26,238 nt of DNA. It comes from Ichthyophonus hoferi. Its lineage: Eukaryota; Opisthokonta; Ichthyosporea; Ichthyophonida; Ichthyophonidae. A model generated the notes under the pieces. That model was not told the DNA's origin, searched no databases, and saw nothing but the letters and a program-made list of their open reading frames with translations. How positions within the stretch are numbered: position 1 is the first letter of the stretch; every line of letters begins with the position of its first letter. Below, piece by piece: positions 21,061 to 26,238 of the stretch. A program made the position numbers and the translations under genes. Location of the stretch: NCBI GenBank assembly GCA_002751075.1, contig NAOQ01000422.1:42374-68611 (forward strand), read 5' to 3'.

Positions 21061-22139
21061 GTTTCTAGTATATAACCTGGTAGCTATAGGACCTGTATCT
21101 ATAATGAGATAAATAATGAAATAAAGAGGCGTATATTAATATATACACGGGTTTATATAAAGTATATATAGTACAATATATATATATATTGTATTATATA
21201 TAAAGATAGCTTATGAACCACAATATATATATAATATAATATATAATGTATTGTTTATTCCTTTTATTGGAGTTAACTCATCAGGTCAGCCTGCCTGTTG
21301 TTATGTTATTATTTCCATAATCAGAGAAGTTATTATTAACTACCAATGATGATGCACTATAAATCCAAATTTAGTAATAAAAAATAGCTTCTGCTCCAAG
21401 ACATTTTTAAATTACCCCTAAACTCGATTCAACGGCTAATTAACCAATAGAAGAATCGAGAGACTGTTTTTAACATGCCATTATAATTATACTTAGTGGA
21501 CTACTATGCCATTTTAATTATATTTATTGGTTAAAATCTATTTGAAATATTTTAACGTTTTAATGCGGGATATGCCCGATGTAAGGGGTATTACTGGAGG
21601 ATGGTTGTTAGTGGACTAAAATTCTCCAAATCTACCAAAGATATAGAAACTATATAGACTAGAAAATTTAATGCCATTCATAGGATAGATTATTTAAAGT
21701 TAACAATAACTATTAACATGAATTTATTTCTGAAAGTAAAATGCATCGAGGTTATTATATATTTTTGCACTCTTGTGCATATTGATGATAGTTAGGGTTG
21801 CCAATCTCTAGGTAGGGAAAGAGTTTATAAACGTGCATTAAAACATATATTGCCTAGAAGAGTTGGCATCCATTCAAAAAAAAATGTTTTCCTCAATTTT
21901 AGTACTATTGCACATAATAGACTATTGCATCGAGTTAACAAACGTTAAACTTCCTTGGAAATTTTTAACTTAATCTTTCTGTATTAGAAGAGAATGGTGT
22001 GCAAAGGACACGTGCTCATTATGTTATAATAAATAGCATAAAAGTAATTTTGACTTATTCTAACCACTCAGAACCTAGATTGTAATTATGCTAACCAATA
22101 GAAATAATCCAGTACAATACTGGCTCAGGATAATGATGG
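21061..22139 (-). promoter_or_regulatory. Upstream region of the ADF-H gene
   Basis: On the minus strand TATATAAA lies at 21159-21152, about 92 bases before the ATG; it is followed by ACCC, and the KH gene also has TATATAAACC upstream. It sits among other TA-rich runs (21140-21250), so it may be chance. From 21250 to 22139 nothing gene-like was seen, only AT-rich DNA. Confidence 0.3.
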
Positions 22140-22370
22140 CTTATATGATTGGCAGGACGCTTTAATTTACTGGAGTCATCTACTAGGAACTATAAATGGT
22201 ATGTAACATATGCGGTATTTATTATTAAGTCACCATTGATACCAAATAAGTGTAAGACAATATCCACATACCATACTAGTATATTGGTTGGATCTGTCTT
22301 AAAATGCTGGGTAAAAACAAATCATTCTACACGTATACCAATACTATTAACTATTTAAAACTTAAATAAT
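22140..22370 (+). repeat. Copy 2 of the second dispersed repeat
   Basis: Collinear with the minus strand of 3700-3965 (see that entry). A 69-codon frame (22149-22358) is open but matches the partner's frame only weakly. Outside this match the flanks are not obviously alike. Confidence 0.35.
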
Positions 22371-22731
22371 AATAAAATTTACACTTAGATCGAATTTACC
22401 TATCCTTCCTTGATAGTCAACAAAAAAATTCCAATTAGAGTGATATATATATGAATAAACATTACTGTATCAATATCCATCTAATATATATAGAATGTGA
22501 GATATAATTATCTATAATATTCACGACTGTCCCGCTCAGTGCATCTTAAATCGCGGGCCAATGTACGGATTAATCAAGTTTAGCCCGCTACGATGTTATT
22601 TTTTCAGAGTTAATATGCAATAGTAATTCTTAATTATATTAAATAATGTTGGAACCAGAGTGTCCTTTGTATTTTTACAACTTGTTCTTTTATATAAAAA
22701 TCCACGACAGTTCTAGAGACTTGCTCATAGC

Positions 22732-22981
22732 TTTCGAATCTCCAATTGAATATCGTTAGTAGTTGGTTTTGCTGGGCCAGTGGTAGTTATAGTCACTTGA
22801 CCTGATCTGTCCTTAAAGCTCAGTTTTTGTGGTAGAGGTTCTATAGAAGGTACGTATATCGACTCTAGGTAACTGGCTGTAGTAATTATACCTCTGTTCC
22901 AATTCAGAGGGAATCGATCCTTTGATTCACTTAGGTAATAATGTGGAAAGTGGACAGTGAGGCCGATCAGTAAGTGGTGCT
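22732..22981 (-). other. Coding-like open stretch, possible terminal exon or relic
   Basis: From an acceptor-like TTGTAATATAG (22992-22982) the minus strand is open for 82 codons to a TGA at 22732-22734. The peptide has ordinary soluble-protein composition: it contains VHFPHYYLSESKDRFPLNWN near the start, IYVPSIEPLPQKLSFKDR in the middle and NDIQLEIRKL at the end. AT-rich noncoding DNA here normally gives Ile/Tyr/Lys-rich peptides, so this looks translated now or in the past. No family recognised. It lies beside repeat copy D and may belong to that element. Confidence 0.35.
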
Positions 22982-23059
22982 ATATTACAATGCATATAAT
23001 AAATATCGTCACTTTTTATTATTAGTACAATTCAATGACTTCTGAACGAGTGAGAGATC

Positions 23060-23585
23060 TGGACATTTATTATCGTCTGAGAGTGCCAACGGTGGACTAG
23101 ACATTACAATAACGATGTGATTATTACATATGATTAAATACAAAGTTCTGTGTGTTACGAGTGCTTTTTTATTTTTGCTACTTTTACTACGCATGTATAA
23201 TCGGTTGGGGACCTTTATTGGTTCTTTTCATTTTCATTTATACTTTTTCAGGTTTTATCGTGCGTGTCAATTGCGGTTAATACATGCTAGTTTTTGAATT
23301 TATTGTAAATGGAACTGAGTGTAAAGAGTATTATTGCCTGATACAACTCACGATAGGTCACAGAGACCCACTATAATTGTCTGATTTTATCGCGATACTT
23401 AAATACTATTGTGTCCTAATTTCCTCATTGACGTTAAGTATTCACATACTATGCATTGACAAATCGATTTGCTTATTAGAGAGCGGTATTCAATTAAGTA
23501 ATAGGACTGATCATTGCATCAGGGTTTTGGCCAAACTATGTGTTCATGCTCATTTAACGATCTTGTGACCTGTTATTTATTGTTA
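23060..23585 (+). repeat. Dispersed repeat copy D
   Basis: This copy links the others. 23060-23585 matches copy C (8640-9135). 23165-23250 also matches 2290-2375 in the large element (TATTTTTGCTACT.TTAC and CCTTTATT are shared). 23250-23480 matches the right inverted arm read on the minus strand from about 3190 to 2880 (GATACAACTCACGATAGGTC versus AATACAACTCACAATTAGGTC). It ends with TTAACGATCTTGTGACCTG, the family end block. Confidence 0.55.
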
Positions 23586-24211
23586 TCTTACTCGCTTATT
23601 ACTGTAGAGAAAAAACGTTCAAAACTGATTTTTTGAATAAAAGACATACAAATACAAGATTTCATACAAATAATAAAGGAAACTATTCAGGCATAGGGAA
23701 ACGGCTCTAAATACGATTAGTAAAGAAACAACAACTTTGAAGAGTAATTAAATAATTTGATCTCTTATAGTACTAACAAAGTATTTTCCCCCTGTATCTT
23801 ACACATATTGTAAGAGCTAGTGTCAATTATATGGTATCGTTAGTTGATTAATTAATCTACCAAGGATTGTGCCTAATTTAGCTATTTGTAAATAGCTTAT
23901 TAATTAACTAGCTTGATACTGCACAATTATAAAAACCAAATAATATATTAATTAGTACAACGTAAATTTAAGCTACTATATGTTCATTTTATATTATTAT
24001 AATTATAAATGTTTATATAAAAGCAGGAATTAGCTATTAAGTAACTTCATTACAACAGGATTAGCGTAAACGTATTAATTAAAATCAATTAATAATTAAT
24101 TAGAATTAATTGTACGCATATACTTTCAGGAATATATATAATATATATATTATTAATATATACCTATTACTTTACACCTCTACCACCTCTAGTGCTATAT
24201 ATATATATAAC
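23586..24211 (+). promoter_or_regulatory. Promoter region of the BTB gene
   Basis: A strong TATA box, TATATAAAAG (24014-24023), lies about 190 bases before the start codon; transcription would start near 24045-24050. TTAATTAATT palindromes fill 23850-23950 and 24075-24110. TACTTTCAG at 24121-24129 is acceptor-like, so a short intron in the leader is possible. The 120 bases before the ATG are mostly TA repeats. Confidence 0.5.
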
Positions 24212-25297
24212 ATGGCCAATAACAAAGTGACTTTTGACTATTTGGTCAGCCTGCAAACAGAATGCCTATCAACGCTCCAGCAGCTGTTGCAGGCCCTACA
24301 AGAGGAAAGACAGACTATAGTACTCGAGAGAGGGGAGTTAACAAAAGAACATCAGATAATAGAGGAAGAGAAGAGGGAGCTGGTAAAGGAAAAGTTATAT
24401 TTAAAGAAAGAGAAAGAGGGGATAGAGAGAGAGAAAGAGGTATTGAAGGCAAAAACTAGTAACTGTTGTAACACATCCTCAGCAGCATCAACCTCAAAAT
24501 GCTGTGATGACCATAATGTTATTAAACTTAATGTTGGAGGCACTACCTTCACTACCAGCGTTGCTACCCTAACTAGTGATAGAGCTATGGGGTCCTACTT
24601 TGAAGCTTTAATTTCCAAGCATCAAAGCAGTGGTGATTGCAGTGAAAATTCAATTTTCATTGATAGAGACCCCACTATGTTTCGTTACATCCTCAATTAT
24701 CTTCGTGGGGACCGACCTGACCTGAGCCTTCTTTCTATCTCAGAACAGAATAATTTAGTCCATGAAGCTACGTTTTACAACCTACTCCCGCTCACTAGTA
24801 GTATATTACCTTCACAACCTTCTGGCATCTTCTCTCCAGGCATGAGCTATACACTAGATGAAACAAACACCATCGCCACATACACTACTCCCTTTTGGTG
24901 GTATAGTGTGATGGGTCCGGAGATAAAACCCAACTGCATAGCTACCACACGTATAGTAGCCACTAAGAGCAGCTTCCTATTTATAGGTATAGCCCCTACC
25001 ACTATAGACCCTACTAAGGCTAACAACCACAGACAAGGAGGATGTGGATGGTATTTTAGCTGTTATTATCAGAACTTGTATGCAGGTATGGTAGGTATTG
25101 AAGAGAAAGAGTACGATGGGTTGAGGGGAGAGCTGCCTGTAGGGTCTAGGGTAGGGGTGAAATTGCAGGGTAATGGAGATGTTTCGTTTGTTGTTAATGA
25201 CAAGGAGCACAGTGTGGCTTATAACATTCCAGTTGGTGTAACTTATAGGTTGGTGGTTATTATGTACCATTCAGGGGATAGTGTACAGCTGCTATAG
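24212..25297 (+). CDS. Intronless coiled-coil / KCTD-type BTB / SPRY-like protein
   Basis: Protein of 361 residues in one exon. Start: ATG at 24212 (AACATGG context). An ATG at 24110 is in frame but adds only a Tyr/Ile-rich translation of TA repeats, so I reject it. Residues 11-80 form a charged coiled coil (for example EEEKRELVKEKLYLKKEKEG). Residues 102-195 are a T1-type BTB domain: VIKLNVGGTTFTTSVATL, then FIDRDPTMFRYILNYLRG and LVHEATFYNLLPL, the standard KCTD / voltage-gated K+ channel T1 pattern. Residues 275-361 resemble a SPRY domain: GCGWYFSCYY, VGSRVGVKLQGNGDVSFVVN and VGVTYRLVVIMY, compared with the SPRY pattern of a buried strand, VGxxLD, FxxNG and a final hydrophobic strand. No membrane segments are present, so it is not a channel. 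T1 domains oligomerise and KCTD proteins often serve cullin-3 ligases; with SPRY as a ligand-binding end, a substrate adaptor is plausible but inferred. Confidence 0.85.
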   Translation: MANNKVTFDYLVSLQTECLSTLQQLLQALQEERQTIVLERGELTKEHQIIEEEKRELVKEKLYLKKEKEGIEREKEVLKAKTSNCCNTSSAASTSKCCDDHNVIKLNVGGTTFTTSVATLTSDRAMGSYFEALISKHQSSGDCSENSIFIDRDPTMFRYILNYLRGDRPDLSLLSISEQNNLVHEATFYNLLPLTSSILPSQPSGIFSPGMSYTLDETNTIATYTTPFWWYSVMGPEIKPNCIATTRIVATKSSFLFIGIAPTTIDPTKANNHRQGGCGWYFSCYYQNLYAGMVGIEEKEYDGLRGELPVGSRVGVKLQGNGDVSFVVNDKEHSVAYNIPVGVTYRLVVIMYHSGDSVQLL

Positions 25298-25346
25298 AGT
25301 GAGGGAGAGGGAGGGCGAGGGAGAATGGAGAAGAAGAGAGGAAATT

Positions 25347-25425
25347 AATAAAATGGATGAAGGGGATTGTGTTGTTGTTGTTGTGTTGTATGTATGTATG
25401 TATGTATGTATGTATGTATGTATGT
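25347..25425 (+). terminator. Poly(A) signal and GT-rich downstream element of the BTB gene
   Basis: AATAAA at 25347-25352, 50 bases after the stop, is followed by GTGTTGTTGTTGTTGTGTTG (25369-25388), a good GU-rich downstream element. The 3' UTR would be only about 70 bases. Its start is GA-rich (GAGGGAGAGGGAGGGCGAGG). Confidence 0.65.
25386..25425 (+). repeat. (TGTA)n microsatellite
   Basis: About nine to ten perfect TGTA units directly after the GT-rich element of the BTB gene. Confidence 0.9.
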
Positions 25426-26020
25426 CAGGCACTTCATTAATTGGCCAATGAAATACTAGGAAAAAATCATTAAAATTTTAAACTCATTGTTGTTAGAGAC
25501 CTCAACTATTAGTTAGATGTGATACTATTAGAGGAATATGTGTAAGGGAAAGTATTTCCCATCTGTCATTCAACATATAACTTCATTCAAAAAATACATG
25601 CATATCATAGATTTACTGGTCTATTCGTATTAAAGTTAAACTGTAAAACAACCCCATTTTACGGTATTCTGTACGTCAAATCAAGCTACTTGACCTGTGA
25701 TTAAAGCTGCGAATCAAACTAAAAATAGATAACCAATGAGCTAAGTACTTTACATTCAATCAGATTTGTTGCCAAAACAATATATTAAGATATTAATTGT
25801 ATATTCAAACATCATATATAGTAATATTATTACAAGTTATAATTATTTTATAACCACATGTCTAAACCCAGAAACATAGGATCTTTTGTTTTTATAAGTT
25901 CTATAAGATTGCGATATCAACAACATTATTGGCCAGAAAATAAAAGCTGACTTTAGTGTGTGATTGGTTCTAATTGGAATCAATTAATCAATCTTGACTT
26001 TGAAAAATAAATAAATCCAG
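25426..26020. other. Short intergenic stretch
   Basis: AT-rich, without coding-like frames. CCAAT/ATTGG pentamers occur at about 25441, 25731, 25928, 25964 and 25973; the last three sit 45-95 bases before the TATA box at 26021. Confidence 0.5.
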
Positions 26021-26030
26021 TATAAAAGCA
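25925..26030 (+). promoter_or_regulatory. Likely promoter of a gene beginning beyond the window
   Basis: TATAAAAGCA at 26021-26030 is preceded by three ATTGG boxes in TTATTGGCCA, GTGATTGGTTC and CTAATTGGAA. Spacing is right for CCAAT boxes plus TATA. Transcription would start near 26050. No start codon with a coding-like frame follows before the window ends at 26238, so an untranslated first exon or a long leader is expected. Confidence 0.5.
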
Positions 26031-26238
26031 AGTGTAGAACGCTAGCTTTTGGATCTTGGAAACTTAAAAGAACAAGTTAAGTTTTGATGATTATACATTC
26101 TGCCTTATTATAAGTATAGTGTATTAGTTTAGAGTAGCTATTTAGAATAACTATATAACTATATATATAATATTATTTACAGACCTGATTTCATATAGAT
26201 CAGTCACTATATCTTACTACTTAATAATTACAATAATC

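Noticed and set aside
24110-24211. Upstream in-frame ATG of the BTB gene
   Set aside because: The added residues are a Tyr/Ile translation of TA repeats; the ATG at 24212 has a better context and begins the coiled-coil protein.
24262-25270. Overlapping open frames in other frames and on the minus strand within the BTB gene
   Set aside because: Shadows of a clearly coding frame; Arg/Glu- and Ser/Phe-rich composition from the GA-rich coiled-coil DNA.

Overview
The window is nuclear DNA of a eukaryote, and most likely of an early-branching animal. It is AT-rich. Two genes have eight or nine exons separated by short GT-AG introns of about 175-820 bases. The recognisable families (coactosin-type ADF-H, KCTD-type BTB, three-KH RNA-binding protein) and the very frequent CCAAT/ATTGG pentamers made me think of a demosponge such as Amphimedon. 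The species is an inference, not something the sequence proves. No bacterial-style operon, CRISPR array or intact RNA gene was seen.

Layout. 1-9.2 kb is a gene-poor zone of old repeats. It holds an inverted-repeat-bounded element of about 3.4 kb with a decayed coding region inside, dispersed relatives of that element, and two head-to-head relics of one unrecognised protein-coding sequence (4.7 and 8.0 kb). It also holds a 71-base internally deleted 5S rRNA relic (5372-5442) and a 5'-truncated Ty1/copia fossil (5.7-6.5 kb). 9.74-14.2 kb (+) is a complete eight-exon gene for a 347-residue protein with three KH domains, carrying a 565-base assembly gap in one intron. 14.2-16.7 kb is AT-rich and without a recognised gene. 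16.7-21.06 kb (-) is a complete nine-exon gene for a 713-residue protein: repeated amphipathic-helix exons, a long proline-rich exon with two tandem peptide arrays, then a coactosin-type ADF-H actin-binding domain. 21.1-24.2 kb is intergenic and holds further copies of the dispersed repeats. 24.21-25.30 kb (+) is an intronless gene for a coiled-coil / BTB(T1) / SPRY-like protein. The window ends in a likely promoter (TATA box at 26021) for a gene that starts beyond the edge.

The KH and ADF-H genes converge tail to tail; the ADF-H and BTB genes diverge. Nothing indicates that the three genes work in one pathway. Both multi-exon models were built by eye, but every exon joins in frame with canonical GT/AG borders (1044 and 2142 coding bases).

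The best candidates for something undescribed are the ADF-H protein, whose N-terminus was built by tandem duplication of whole exon+intron units, and the KCTD-type BTB domain joined to a SPRY-like domain. All homology statements come from remembered family patterns and comparison by eye; no search was run.
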